Below, one piece after another: positions 1 to 7,621 of a stretch of 8,866 bases of DNA. The notes beneath the pieces are model-generated. The model did not search any database. It was not told the origin of the DNA and saw nothing but the letters and a program-made list of their open reading frames with translations. A program made the position numbers and the translations under genes. This stretch comes from Frankiales bacterium (lineage in GTDB: Bacteria > Actinomycetota > Actinomycetes > JAFAQI01), in contig JAFAQI010000058.1 of the NCBI GenBank assembly GCA_019246495.1, positions 1-8,866 on the forward strand. Reading direction: 5' to 3'. Positions within the stretch are counted from its first letter, which is position 1; every line of letters begins with the position of its first letter.

Positions 1-54
1 CGGAATTCGCCGCGCCCCGGCACCGTTGACGCTCTGGCACACTGATGAGCGGCT

Positions 55-91
55 GGTTCCGGTTCACCCGCGTCCGCGGGACCCGGCGACC
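55..91 (+). promoter_or_regulatory. Two-step hairpin in the rpmE 5' leader
   Basis: By hand pairing, the outer stem joins 55-62 (GGTTCCGG) to 83-91 (CCGG-C-GACC): eight pairs including one G-U, with C87 bulged. A small internal loop (63-66 opposite 81-82) follows. The inner stem joins CCCGCG (67-72) to CGCGGG (75-80) around a two-base turn, so the end pair may open in practice. The structure ends six bases before the Shine-Dalgarno. Ribosomal protein L31 genes in several phyla carry autoregulatory leader RNAs. This hairpin could be such an element, but I have not matched it to a known covariance model. Confidence 0.5.
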
Positions 92-97
92 ACGATG

Positions 98-104
98 AAG
101 GAGA
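98..104 (+). promoter_or_regulatory. rpmE ribosome binding site
   Basis: AAGGAGA is a near-perfect Shine-Dalgarno, with its GGAG core five bases before the GTG at 109. It fixes that GTG as the rpmE start. No other start codon in this frame lies nearby. Confidence 0.9.
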
Positions 105-108
105 AGCC

Positions 109-327
109 GTGAAGCCCGAGATCCATCCCGACTACGTCGAGACGTCCGTTACGTGCACCTGTGGCAACACGTTCACGACGCGTAGCACCGCGAAGAACGG
201 TGTCATCCACGCCGACGTCTGCTCGGCCTGCCACCCGTTCTACACGGGCAAGCAGAAGATCCTCGACACCGGCGGCCGCATCGCGCGGTTCGAGGAGCGC
301 TACGCCAAGAAGAACAAGGCGAAGTAG
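109..327 (+). CDS. rpmE: 50S ribosomal protein L31, zinc-binding type
   Basis: L31 is a small protein of the large ribosomal subunit located at the intersubunit bridge near the central protuberance. The 72-residue product has the usual length and opens with M-K-P-E-I-H-P-D-Y, the classic L31 start. Cysteines C16, C18, C38 and C41 form the C-x-C...C-x-x-C zinc set, so this is the zinc-containing (C+) form and not the zinc-free paralogue made under zinc starvation. H-P-F-Y-T-G-K-Q (42-49) and a lysine-rich tail follow the family pattern. The start is GTG, supported by a strong Shine-Dalgarno. The TAG stop at 325-327 is followed without a spacer, in the same frame, by the prfA coding sequence. 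Confidence 0.97.
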   Translation: MKPEIHPDYVETSVTCTCGNTFTTRSTAKNGVIHADVCSACHPFYTGKQKILDTGGRIARFEERYAKKNKAK

Positions 328-330
328 CTG
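316..330 (+). promoter_or_regulatory. Putative prfA start: SD-like AAGGCG, then UAG stop, then CUG
   Basis: AAGGCG (316-321) matches the AAGGAG Shine-Dalgarno in five of six positions and lies six bases before CTG at 328. The rpmE TAG (325-327) touches that CTG. Ribosomes ending rpmE would therefore sit on the prfA start, which favours reinitiation. No ATG, GTG or TTG occurs in this frame between the stop and GTG 460. The use of CTG as initiator is inferred from where homology to RF1 begins. Confidence 0.55.
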
Positions 331-1392
331 TTCGAGCAGCTTGACGATCTGGTCACCGAGCATGCGGAGCTCGAACAGCAGCTTGCCGACCCGTCCATCC
401 ATGCCGACACGGGTCGCGCGCGCACGCTAGGCCGGCGCTACGCCGAGCTCGGCCCGATCGTGACGGCGTACGGCGAATGGCGCCGGCTCGGCGACGACCT
501 CCAGGCCGCCCGCGAGTTCGTCGACCAGGACGCGTCGTTCGCGGCCGAGATCACGTCGCTTGAACAGCGGCGTGGCGAGCTCGAGGACGAGCTGCGCCTG
601 CTGCTGCTCCCGCGCGACCCCAACGACGACAAGGACGTCATCGTCGAGGTCAAGGCCGGCGAGGGCGGCGAGGAGTCCGCGCTGTTCGCGCGCGACCTCG
701 TGCGGATGTACACCAGGTACGCCGAACGCAACGGCTGGAAGTCCGAGCTGCTCGACGAGACGCTGTCGGACCTCGGCGGCTACAAGGACGCCACGATCGC
801 GGTCCGCGCGAAGAACAGCGCAGAGACCAAGCCGTGGGGCCGACTGAAGTTCGAGGGTGGCGTGCATCGCGTGCAGCGCGTGCCGGAGACCGAGTCGCAG
901 GGCCGCATCCACACGAGCGCCGCGGGCGTCCTCGTCTTTCCCGAGGCGGAGGACGTCGATGTCGACGTCGACCCCAACGACCTGCGCATCGACGTCTATC
1001 GCTCGAGCGGTCCCGGTGGGCAGAGCGTCAACACGACGGACTCGGCGGTGCGCATCACGCACCTGCCCACCGGCATCGTCGTGTCTTGCCAGAACGAGAA
1101 GAGCCAGCTGCAGAACAAGGAGACAGCGCTCCGCATCCTGCGTGCCCGGCTGCTCGCGGCCGCGCAGGAGGAGGCCGACGCGGAAGCCGCGACGATGCGC
1201 AAGTCGCAGGTGCGGACCGTCGACCGCAGCGAGCGAGTGCGCACCTACAACTTCCCGGAGAACCGGATCAGCGACCACCGCGTCGGCTTCAAGGCCTACA
1301 ACCTCGACCAGGTGCTCGACGGAGACCTCGACGCGGTCATCCAGGCGCTCGTCGACGCCGACACGATGAGCCAGCTCGGCACCGACGACTGA
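328..1392 (+). CDS. prfA: Peptide chain release factor 1 (RF1)
   Basis: RF1 recognises UAA and UAG stop codons in the ribosomal A site and triggers hydrolysis of peptidyl-tRNA. Read from CTG 328 the protein is 354 residues, the normal RF1 length. The first 44 residues (L-F-E-Q-L-D-D-L...) continue the conserved N-terminal helical domain. Starting at GTG 460 would delete them and give an abnormally short 310-residue protein. The stop-codon tripeptide is P186-E187-T188, a P-x-T form typical of RF1 and not the S-P-F of RF2. The catalytic G230-G231-Q232 lies in [10 protein letters not shown]. The well conserved Q-N-E-K-S-Q and [10 protein letters not shown] segments are present near the C-terminus. 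The frame is shared with rpmE and separated from it only by one UAG. prmC, encoding the methylase for Q232, follows two bases later. Identity is certain; the CTG start is inferred from homology. Confidence 0.94.
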   Translation: MFEQLDDLVTEHAELEQQLADPSIHADTGRARTLGRRYAELGPIVTAYGEWRRLGDDLQAAREFVDQDASFAAEITSLEQRRGELEDELRLLLLPRDPNDDKDVIVEVKAGEGGEESALFARDLVRMYTRYAERNGWKSELLDETLSDLGGYKDATIAVRAKNSAETKPWGRLKFEGGVHRVQRVPETESQGRIHTSAAGVLVFPEAEDVDVDVDPNDLRIDVYRSSGPGGQSVNTTDSAVRITHLPTGIVVSCQNEKSQLQNKETALRILRARLLAAAQEEADAEAATMRKSQVRTVDRSERVRTYNFPENRISDHRVGFKAYNLDQVLDGDLDAVIQALVDADTMSQLGTDD

Positions 1393-1406
1393 CGATGACT
1401 GACGAC
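1387..1406 (+). repeat. 10-base tandem repeat at the prfA/prmC junction
   Basis: GACTGACGAT (1387-1396) is followed directly by GACTGACGAC (1397-1406), identical in nine of ten positions. The first copy holds the prfA stop and the first two bases of the prmC ATG. The second holds the opening prmC codons. As a result RF1 ends in T-D-D and PrmC begins M-T-D-D. A local duplication is a simple explanation, but a chance match cannot be excluded. Confidence 0.45.
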
Positions 1407-2270
1407 ATCGCGGAGCCGCGCCGGCTGATCCGCGCGGCGACCGAGCGCCTCGCTGCCGCCGGCATCGAGAGCCCGGAGTGGGATGCCGAGCAGCTGCTCG
1501 CCCACGCGCTCGACATCCCGCGGTCGAAGCTCGCCGCCGTGTCGGCGGTCGACCCCGACCGCGCCGCGGCGTACGAGTCGTTGGTCACCCGTCGCGCGGA
1601 CCGCGTCCCGCTCCAGCACCTCACCGGCTCCGTCGGGTTCCGCTACATCGAGCTCGAGGTCGGCGCAGGCGTCTTCGTCCCGCGTCCCGAGACCGAGGTG
1701 GTCGCCGGCATCGCGATCGAGCTGGCCGCAGCAACCGGGAACTCGCCGGTCGTCGTCGACCTCTGCAGCGGATCCGGAGCGATTGCGCTCAGCGTCGCGA
1801 ACGAGATGCCGACCGCCCGGGTGCACGCGGTCGAGCTCGACCCCGGTGCGCTGCGCTGGCTCGCCCGCAACGCGACCGCGCGCCGCGAGGCCGGCGACCC
1901 CGGCATCGGCATCCACCAGGACGACGCCGCGCAGGCCTTGCCGGAACTCGACGGCGCGGTCGACGTCGTCGTGTCCAACCCGCCCTACGTCGCCGAGCGC
2001 GAGCTCGACCTCGTCGACCCCGAGGTGCGCGACCACGACCCGCGCCTCGCGCTCGTCGCCGGCGGGGACGGCCTGGACGTCGTCCGCGTCGTCGCGGCGA
2101 CTGCCCGGCGGCTGCTGCGGCCGGGCGGCTGGCTCGTCGTCGAGCACTCCGACCGGCAGGGCGAGACCGCGCCGGCGGCCCTCGCCGAGGCCGGGTTCGT
2201 CGAGGTGCGGGACGACCTCGACCTCGCCGGCCGTCCGCGGGTGGCGCGCGGCCGCCAACCATTGCGCTGA
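1395..2270 (+). CDS. prmC: Release factor glutamine methyltransferase PrmC (HemK)
   Basis: PrmC transfers a methyl group from S-adenosylmethionine to the glutamine of the GGQ motif in release factors, increasing termination efficiency. The 291-residue product has the family layout. An N-terminal helical domain (about 1-85) precedes P-R-P-E-T-E. The Rossmann methyltransferase domain contains D122-L-C-S-G-S-G (SAM-binding loop) and the catalytic N195-P-P-Y198 motif that holds the substrate glutamine amide. D-P-R-L-A-L and L-R-P-G-G-W follow as expected. The start ATG lies two bases after the prfA stop with no clear Shine-Dalgarno, which points to translational coupling with its own substrate's gene. 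The C-terminal codons lie in the left arm of the 2259-2302 palindrome. Confidence 0.95.
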   Translation: MTDDIAEPRRLIRAATERLAAAGIESPEWDAEQLLAHALDIPRSKLAAVSAVDPDRAAAYESLVTRRADRVPLQHLTGSVGFRYIELEVGAGVFVPRPETEVVAGIAIELAAATGNSPVVVDLCSGSGAIALSVANEMPTARVHAVELDPGALRWLARNATARREAGDPGIGIHQDDAAQALPELDGAVDVVVSNPPYVAERELDLVDPEVRDHDPRLALVAGGDGLDVVRVVAATARRLLRPGGWLVVEHSDRQGETAPAALAEAGFVEVRDDLDLAGRPRVARGRQPLR

Positions 2271-2302
2271 CGGCACGCTCTAGCGTGCGGTGCGCGCAAT
2301 GG
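2259..2302 (+). repeat. 44-base centred interrupted palindrome at prmC/tsaC junction
   Basis: CCATTGCGC (2259-2267) is the exact reverse complement of GCGCAATGG (2294-2302), and GCACGCT (2273-2279) of AGCGTGC (2282-2288). Both arm pairs share one centre, between 2280 and 2281. The five-base internal segments (2268-2272 and 2289-2293) allow two further pairs. As RNA this gives a hairpin of up to 18 base pairs covering the prmC stop (2268-2270) and ending two bases before the tsaC Shine-Dalgarno. No U-tract follows, so it is not a classical intrinsic terminator. It could be a U-less terminator or attenuator, an RNA-processing barrier, or a dimeric protein operator. Confidence 0.75.
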
Positions 2303-2304
2303 GC

Positions 2305-2312
2305 GAGGGGAG
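2305..2312 (+). promoter_or_regulatory. tsaC ribosome binding site
   Basis: GAGGGGAG is a good Shine-Dalgarno four bases before GTG 2317. It decides the start in favour of that GTG over GTG 2290 and ATG 2299, both of which lie inside the palindrome and would add nine or six unconserved residues. Confidence 0.7.
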
Positions 2313-2316
2313 TGGC

Positions 2317-2967
2317 GTGACCGAGACGTTCGACTGCACCGGCGACGCCGAGCGGGAGGCCGGGCTCGCTGCGGCAGCGGCGGCCGTGCGGCGCGGCCGG
2401 CTGATCGTGCTGCCGACCGACACGGTGTACGGCGTCGGCGCCGACGCGTTCAACCCCGCGGCTGTGGCGAGCCTGCTGGCGGCCAAGGGCCGCGGCCGCG
2501 ACATGCCGGTCCCGGTCCTCGTCGCGAGCACCGAGATGGCCGACGCGGTGATCGAGGATCTGCCCGCCGCTGGCCGGGCGCTGACGGAGCGGTTCTGGCC
2601 GGGACCGCTCACGGTCGTCGTCCGGCACACGCCGCACCTCGCCTGGGATCTCGGCGACGCGCGGGGCACCGTCGCCGTACGAATTCCGGACAACCCGATC
2701 GCGCTGAGCGTCATCACCACGACCGGTCCGCTGGCCGTATCGAGCGCCAACCACACCGGCAACCCGCCGCCGACCACGGCCATGGCGGCCCGCCTCGAGC
2801 TCGGCGCCGCGGTCGACGTCTATCTCGACGGCGGGCCGGCGCCGGAGGCCGCGCTCGCGTCGTCGATCGTCGACCTCACCGGCGCGACCCCGGTGCTGCT
2901 GCGGGCGGGCGCTCTCGACCTCGACGCGCTGCGCGAGGTCTGCCCGGAGGTTGCCCCCGCGCCGTAG
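2317..2967 (+). CDS. tsaC: L-threonylcarbamoyladenylate synthase (TsaC/Sua5/YrdC family)
   Basis: The enzyme makes threonylcarbamoyl-AMP from threonine, bicarbonate and ATP, the first step of the t6A modification at position 37 of ANN-decoding tRNAs. The 216-residue product is a single YrdC domain without the extra Sua5 C-terminal domain. Visible signatures are P33-T-D-T-V-Y-G39 near the N-terminus, A-A-K57-G-R59-G-R for nucleotide contacts, W-P-G-P-L-T-V-V-V in the core, S142-S-A-N145 with H-T-G-N-P, and S-S-I-V-D-L-T near the end. GTG 2317 was chosen because of the Shine-Dalgarno at 2305-2312. The gene is separated from prmC by the palindromic hairpin, and its TAG stop overlaps the -10-like element of glyA. 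The family call is firm; the exact start is fairly sure. Confidence 0.93.
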   Translation: MTETFDCTGDAEREAGLAAAAAAVRRGRLIVLPTDTVYGVGADAFNPAAVASLLAAKGRGRDMPVPVLVASTEMADAVIEDLPAAGRALTERFWPGPLTVVVRHTPHLAWDLGDARGTVAVRIPDNPIALSVITTTGPLAVSSANHTGNPPPTTAMAARLELGAAVDVYLDGGPAPEAALASSIVDLTGATPVLLRAGALDLDALREVCPEVAPAP

Positions 2968-2976
2968 AGTGCGCAC
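2965..2976 (+). promoter_or_regulatory. Candidate -10 (TAGAGT) for a leaderless glyA transcript
   Basis: TAGAGT (2965-2970) fits the actinobacterial -10 pattern TAnnnT and ends six bases before the glyA ATG, the spacing expected if transcription begins at or next to the start codon. No Shine-Dalgarno precedes glyA, as leaderless initiation would predict. No clear -35 lies 16-19 bases upstream. The intervening bases 2969-2976 form the perfect palindrome GTGCGCAC. The element overlaps the tsaC stop codon. Confidence 0.5.
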
Positions 2977-4237
<1,261 letters not shown>

Positions 4238-4245
<8 letters not shown>

Positions 4246-5344
4246 GTACCTGATCACGGCGTTCGTCGCCGCGGCCGTCACCTATCTCCTCACCCCGTTC
4301 GTCCGGCGGGGCGCCGAGCTCATCGGCGCCTACACACCGGTGCGGGACCGTGACGTCCACACCATCCCGACCCCGCGGCTCGGCGGGCTGGCCATCTTCG
4401 GCGGCGTCGGCGCGGCGCTGCTCGTCGCGAGCCGATTGCCGACGTTGCACCGGGTGTTCGACACGAGTGAGATCCGCGGCGTCTTCTTCGGCGGGCTGCT
4501 GCTGGTCGCGATCGGCGCCGCGGATGACAAGTGGGGACTCGACGCGCTGACCAAGCTGGCCGGGCAGATCCTCGCCGCCGGCGTGATGGTGCTCGAGGGC
4601 GTGCAGATCCTTTACTTCCCGGTGTCGCACAACGGCGCCCTGTCGCTCGGTCCGGACCTCGGCGTGCCGCTCACGGTCATCTTCGTCGTGGTGACCATCA
4701 ACGCCGTCAACTTCATCGACGGTCTCGACGGGCTGGCCGCGGGCGTGGTCGCGATCGCGTCCCTGTCGTTCTTCGCCTACTCCTACGAGCTCTCCGTCGT
4801 GCAGCACTTCGACCGCGCGACGACGCCGACGCTCGTGACCGCCGTGCTGACCGGCGCGTGCCTCGGGTTCCTGCCGCACAACTTCAACCCCGCGCGCGTC
4901 TTCATGGGCGACTCGGGGTCGATGCTGCTCGGCCTGATGCTGTCCTCGTCTGCGGTCACGCTGACCGGCCAGCTCGACCCGAGCGCGACGACGGCCGTCG
5001 GCCTGTTCCCGACGTTGATCCCGCTGCTGCTGCCCCTGGCCGTTCTCGCCGTGCCGTTCGTCGACCTCGTGCTGGCGATCGCTCGTCGTACCCGGACCGG
5101 GCAGGCGCCGTGGGCGCCGGACAAGCTCCACCTGCACCATCGGCTGCTGCGGCTGGGGCACTCGCACGCCCGGGCCGTGCTGATCATGTACCTGTGGTCG
5201 GCGCTCATCGCCGGCGGAGCGGTGACGATCGCGTTCGCACACGACCGGCCGCTGCTCGTGCTCTCCGGCTACTGCGTCGCCGCTGCCGTCCTGGTCGTCG
5301 CGAGCAGCATTCCGCGCCTCCGCCACCACCACACCGGTGGTTGA
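4238..5344 (+). CDS. wecA: Polyprenyl-phosphate N-acetylglucosamine-1-phosphate transferase, WecA/MraY superfamily
   Basis: This integral membrane enzyme transfers GlcNAc-1-phosphate from UDP-GlcNAc to a polyprenyl phosphate carrier, the first step of lipid-linked envelope glycans. In mycobacteria the same locus (Rv1302, WecA) primes the arabinogalactan linker. The 368-residue protein has roughly ten or eleven hydrophobic segments. Superfamily landmarks are P-R-L-G-G-L-A near the N-terminus, D96-D97 for Mg2+/prenyl phosphate, N158-F-I-D-G-L-D-G165, M223-G-D-S-G-S228 and the cytoplasmic H298-L-H-H-R302, a signature of GlcNAc-type enzymes as opposed to MraY. The GTG start overlaps the glyA end by eight bases and has no Shine-Dalgarno, indicating coupling. 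The tail is histidine-rich (R-H-H-H-T-G-G). GlcNAc specificity and the final glycan are inferred. Confidence 0.9.
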
Positions 5345-5588
5345 CCGGGCCTCCCGGCGGGCAGCGCCGGGGGCGGTCGAGCTGCTCCAGCTGGGCGCGA
5401 TCTGCGGCACCTGCATCGGCGTCGGCGCACTTGTCGGCTACCTGCTCGACCGGGCGCTCGGGACCTCACCCCTGCTCGTCTTCGTCGGCCTGGCCATCGG
5501 TATCATTGGTGCAGCGACCGGATCCTTCGTTCTGATCCGGCCGTTTGTCACCGACGTCTCAAAGGGGGCGTCAGAACCGAAGGACTGA
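5337..5588 (+). CDS. atpZ: AtpZ-type small membrane accessory protein of F1Fo ATP synthase
   Basis: AtpZ-family proteins are short two-helix membrane proteins encoded just upstream of ATP synthase genes; with AtpI they have been linked to divalent cation transport and Fo assembly. The 83-residue product has two hydrophobic segments, about 16-37 and 44-67, joined by L-L-D-R-A-L-G-T-S-P, which matches the family's G-x-x-L-D...G-T-x-P hairpin turn. G-L-A-I-G-I-I-G-A-A-T-G in the second helix is a glycine-rich packing pattern. The start GTG overlaps the wecA stop by eight bases without a Shine-Dalgarno, implying coupling. A later in-frame start cannot be fully excluded. The family call rests on topology, the turn motif and position. 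Confidence 0.75.
   Translation: MVDRASRRAAPGAVELLQLGAICGTCIGVGALVGYLLDRALGTSPLLVFVGLAIGIIGAATGSFVLIRPFVTDVSKGASEPKD
5501..5506 (+). promoter_or_regulatory. Possible -10 (TATCAT) inside atpZ
   Basis: TATCAT matches TATAAT at five of six positions and stands out in this GC-rich sequence. It is followed closely by the 5518-5540 inverted repeat. The best upstream hexamer, TTCGTC at 5481-5486, is only 14 bases away and weak as a -35. It could be an internal promoter for the atp genes, but codons for G-I-I alone could also produce it. Confidence 0.2.
5518..5540 (+). repeat. Perfect inverted repeat within atpZ
   Basis: CCGGATC (5518-5524) and GATCCGG (5534-5540) are exact reverse complements separated by nine bases, giving a stable small stem-loop. 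It lies inside the codons for the second membrane helix and is not followed by a U-tract. It may be a fortuitous coding match or an mRNA structure that affects the polar ratio of wecA/atpZ to the downstream atp genes. Confidence 0.4.
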
Positions 5589-5590
5589 TC

Positions 5591-6016
5591 GTGGCCCTCG
5601 ACGCTCAGTGGAGCGCCGTCGCGCGCGGCTATCGCTTCGCGTTGATCCTCGCCGCCGTGCTGGGAGTCGCCGCCGTCGTCGTGTCGTCCTTGATCGGCCC
5701 CTGGGCGGCCGGGCTGTTCGTCTCGCTGGGCCTCGCGCTCGGCGGCTGGAACTCCCGCCGGCTCTGGACCGACACCGAGAAGCTCACCTCCGGCACGGTC
5801 GAGGCGGGGGAAAAGTGGCGCGGCCCGGCGGTGACGTCGTCGGCCAAGCGGCTCGGACTGATCACCCTGCTCGCCTTCCTCATCGCGCTTGCCTACCGCC
5901 CGCTGGGCTGGACGGTCTTCCTCGGCCTCGTCGTCTTCCAGATCGTCATGGTCGCGATGGTGCTGCCGCCGCTCAAGAAGGTCGTGTCCGGGGCCGCCAA
6001 GGTCGCGCAGCCATGA
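5591..6016 (+). CDS. atpI: AtpI-like ATP synthase accessory membrane protein
   Basis: AtpI proteins are four-helix membrane proteins encoded at the front of atp operons. They help assemble the c-ring or, with AtpZ, may move Mg2+ or Ca2+; they are not stoichiometric subunits. The 141-residue product shows hydrophobic stretches at about 16-35, 38-53, 86-102 and 104-126, a short charged loop in the middle (R-R-L-W-T-D-T-E-K) and a basic C-terminal tail. Sequence conservation in this family is low, so the call depends on topology and on its place directly before atpB. The GTG start lies two bases after atpZ and is preceded by AAGGA (5580-5584) at six bases. Its TGA overlaps the atpB start as ATGA. 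Confidence 0.75.
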   Translation: MALDAQWSAVARGYRFALILAAVLGVAAVVVSSLIGPWAAGLFVSLGLALGGWNSRRLWTDTEKLTSGTVEAGEKWRGPAVTSSAKRLGLITLLAFLIALAYRPLGWTVFLGLVVFQIVMVAMVLPPLKKVVSGAAKVAQP

Positions 6017-6753
6017 TCGGCGCAAGCGGCGCGCTCCTCGCAGCGGACATCAAGGTCGGCGACCACCCGACCACCCACTTCCTCGGCCTGACCTTCAACG
6101 TCGACACGATGTATACGACGGCCATCGCCGCGGCGCTGACCCTCGGCTTCCTCGCGTTCGTCGCCGCCAAGGCGACCAGTGCGGTGCCCAACAAGGTGCA
6201 GGTCGTCACCGAGGTCGTGATCACCCAGACCCGCGCCTACATCGAGGACGCGGTCGGCCACGACGTACCCGCCTGGCTCGTGCCGCTCGGCGTGTGCCTG
6301 TTCTTCTTCATCCTGTTCTGCAACTGGCTCGGCTGGTTCCCGTCCGGCCACTCGCCGGAGCGGTTGGCGCCGCCGACGTCGGACGTCAACACCGTCTACG
6401 CGATGACGTTCACGGTCGTGCTGCTCTACACCTACCTCGGCGTCAAGCGGAAGGGCGCGCGCTACGTCGGCGACTGGTTCACGGCCAAGCCGGCGATCCG
6501 CCGCCCGATCCTCGTGCTCGAGCAGATCGTCAACCCGCTCTCGCTGTCGCTGCGACTCTTCGGCAACATCTTCGCGGGCGGCATCATGCTCGCGGTCATC
6601 GCGCTGCTGCCGTTCTATCTGTTCCCGCTCTACGGTTTCGCCGACTTCGGCTGGCGACTGTTCGACTCCGGCCTGATCGCCCCGATCCAGGCCTTCATCT
6701 ACTCGTTCCTGACCATCTTGTACTTCGGCTTCGCTGTCGCCGAAGAGCACTGA
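6013..6753 (+). CDS. atpB: F1Fo ATP synthase subunit a
   Basis: Subunit a provides the two proton half-channels beside the rotating c-ring. The 246-residue length is usual. Five or more membrane segments are visible, at about 33-54, 85-109, 127-144, 188-210 and 220-242. The essential arginine is R181 in L-S-L-S-L-R-L-F-G-N-I-F-A-G-G, equivalent to E. coli R210. Q226 in L-I-A-P-I-Q-A-F-I-Y-S-F-L-T lies in the last helix where the family has a conserved glutamine. The N-terminus A-D-I-K-V-G-D-H also fits actinobacterial homologues. The ATG overlaps the atpI stop by four bases (ATGA), and only a weak AAGG lies upstream, so translation is probably coupled. Nothing important is missing. Confidence 0.96.
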   Translation: MIGASGALLAADIKVGDHPTTHFLGLTFNVDTMYTTAIAAALTLGFLAFVAAKATSAVPNKVQVVTEVVITQTRAYIEDAVGHDVPAWLVPLGVCLFFFILFCNWLGWFPSGHSPERLAPPTSDVNTVYAMTFTVVLLYTYLGVKRKGARYVGDWFTAKPAIRRPILVLEQIVNPLSLSLRLFGNIFAGGIMLAVIALLPFYLFPLYGFADFGWRLFDSGLIAPIQAFIYSFLTILYFGFAVAEEH

Positions 6754-7038
<285 letters not shown>

Positions 7039-7048
7039 GCTGACGCGG

Positions 7049-7621
7049 ATGCCGCTTTACGCCGCGCTTCTCGCCGCCGCTCCGGCGAAGGCCGAGAAGA
7101 CGAACAACTTCCTCATCCCCAACGGGACGTTCATCTTCGAGTGGATCGTCTTCGTCCTGGTCCTCGTCTTCATCGCGCGCAAGATCCTGCCGCGCATCAC
7201 GGCGATGATCGAGAAGCGCCAGGAGACGATCAAGCAGCAGTTCGACGACGCCAAGAAGGCCAAGGACGACGCGGAGAAGGCCCGCAAGGAGTACGTCGAC
7301 GCTCTCGCCGAGACCCGCAAGGAGATCTCACGTCTCCGTGAGGAGGCGAACGACGAGAAGCAGCAGATCATCGAGGAGGCGCGCAGCGAGGCGCGCCGCC
7401 AGGCCGAGGAACTGCTCGAGCAGAACCGCACCCGCCTCGAGACCGAACGCCAGCAGATCCTGCTCTCGCTCCGCAGCGAGATCGGCGAGCTCGCGTTCGC
7501 GCTGTCGGAGAAGATCGTCCGCGACTCGCTCCGCGACGAGGAGCGGCAGCGCAAGCTGGTCGACGACTTCATCGCCGGCGTCGGCACGACCGTCAAGGTC
7601 GAAGCAGATGCAAGGAGCTAG
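7049..7621 (+). CDS. atpF: F1Fo ATP synthase subunit b
   Basis: Subunit b is the peripheral stalk that ties the membrane stator to F1 through delta. The 190-residue protein begins with a short N-terminal stretch, then N20-F-L-I-P-N-G-T-F28, much like the mycobacterial b segment. One membrane helix follows (about 28-43, ending F-I-A-R-K-I). From about 48 to 165 a charged, heptad-like region rich in E, K, R, A and Q forms the long stalk coiled coil. The C-terminal part (A-L-S-E-K-I-V-R-D-S-L...) matches the delta-binding end. It follows atpE by ten bases with no good Shine-Dalgarno, and its end overlaps atpH by 14 bases. Confidence 0.94.
   Translation: MPLYAALLAAAPAKAEKTNNFLIPNGTFIFEWIVFVLVLVFIARKILPRITAMIEKRQETIKQQFDDAKKAKDDAEKARKEYVDALAETRKEISRLREEANDEKQQIIEEARSEARRQAEELLEQNRTRLETERQQILLSLRSEIGELAFALSEKIVRDSLRDEERQRKLVDDFIAGVGTTVKVEADARS

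Larger units (their letters stand above)
1..108 (+). other. Non-coding leader upstream of rpmE
   Basis: No gene can be supported here. One forward frame is open from the left edge to a TGA at 43-45, but its 14 codons resemble no C-terminus I recognise, so I cannot say which gene lies upstream. The recognisable contents are a hairpin at 55-91 and the rpmE Shine-Dalgarno at 98-104. The promoter for rpmE is not convincingly visible and may lie outside the window. Confidence 0.6.

Noticed and set aside
26..31. TTGACG as a -35 box for rpmE
   Set aside because: No acceptable -10 lies 16-19 bases downstream, and the start it implies would fall inside the 55-91 stem. The promoter may be outside the window.
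1..45. C-terminal tail of an upstream gene ending at TGA 43-45
   Set aside because: The 14 codons match no family end I recognise, including Rho, which often precedes rpmE in actinomycetes. Other frames also close nearby.
953..973. GTCGAC-rich short repeat
   Set aside because: It encodes the D-V-D-V-D-V-D stretch in the RF1 acidic segment; codon bias explains the repetition.
460..1392. prfA beginning at GTG 460
   Set aside because: It would give a 310-residue RF1 without the first 44 residues, yet those codons are open and clearly continue the RF1 N-terminal domain back to 328.
2281..2286. TAGCGT as a -10 box for tsaC
   Set aside because: It is part of the loop and right arm of the 2259-2302 palindrome, which explains it better, and no -35 is properly spaced.
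1789..2976. Long minus-strand open frame opposite prmC and tsaC
   Set aside because: It is arginine- and proline-rich with no recognisable domain and lies opposite well-supported genes. This is a usual by-product of high GC in third codon positions.
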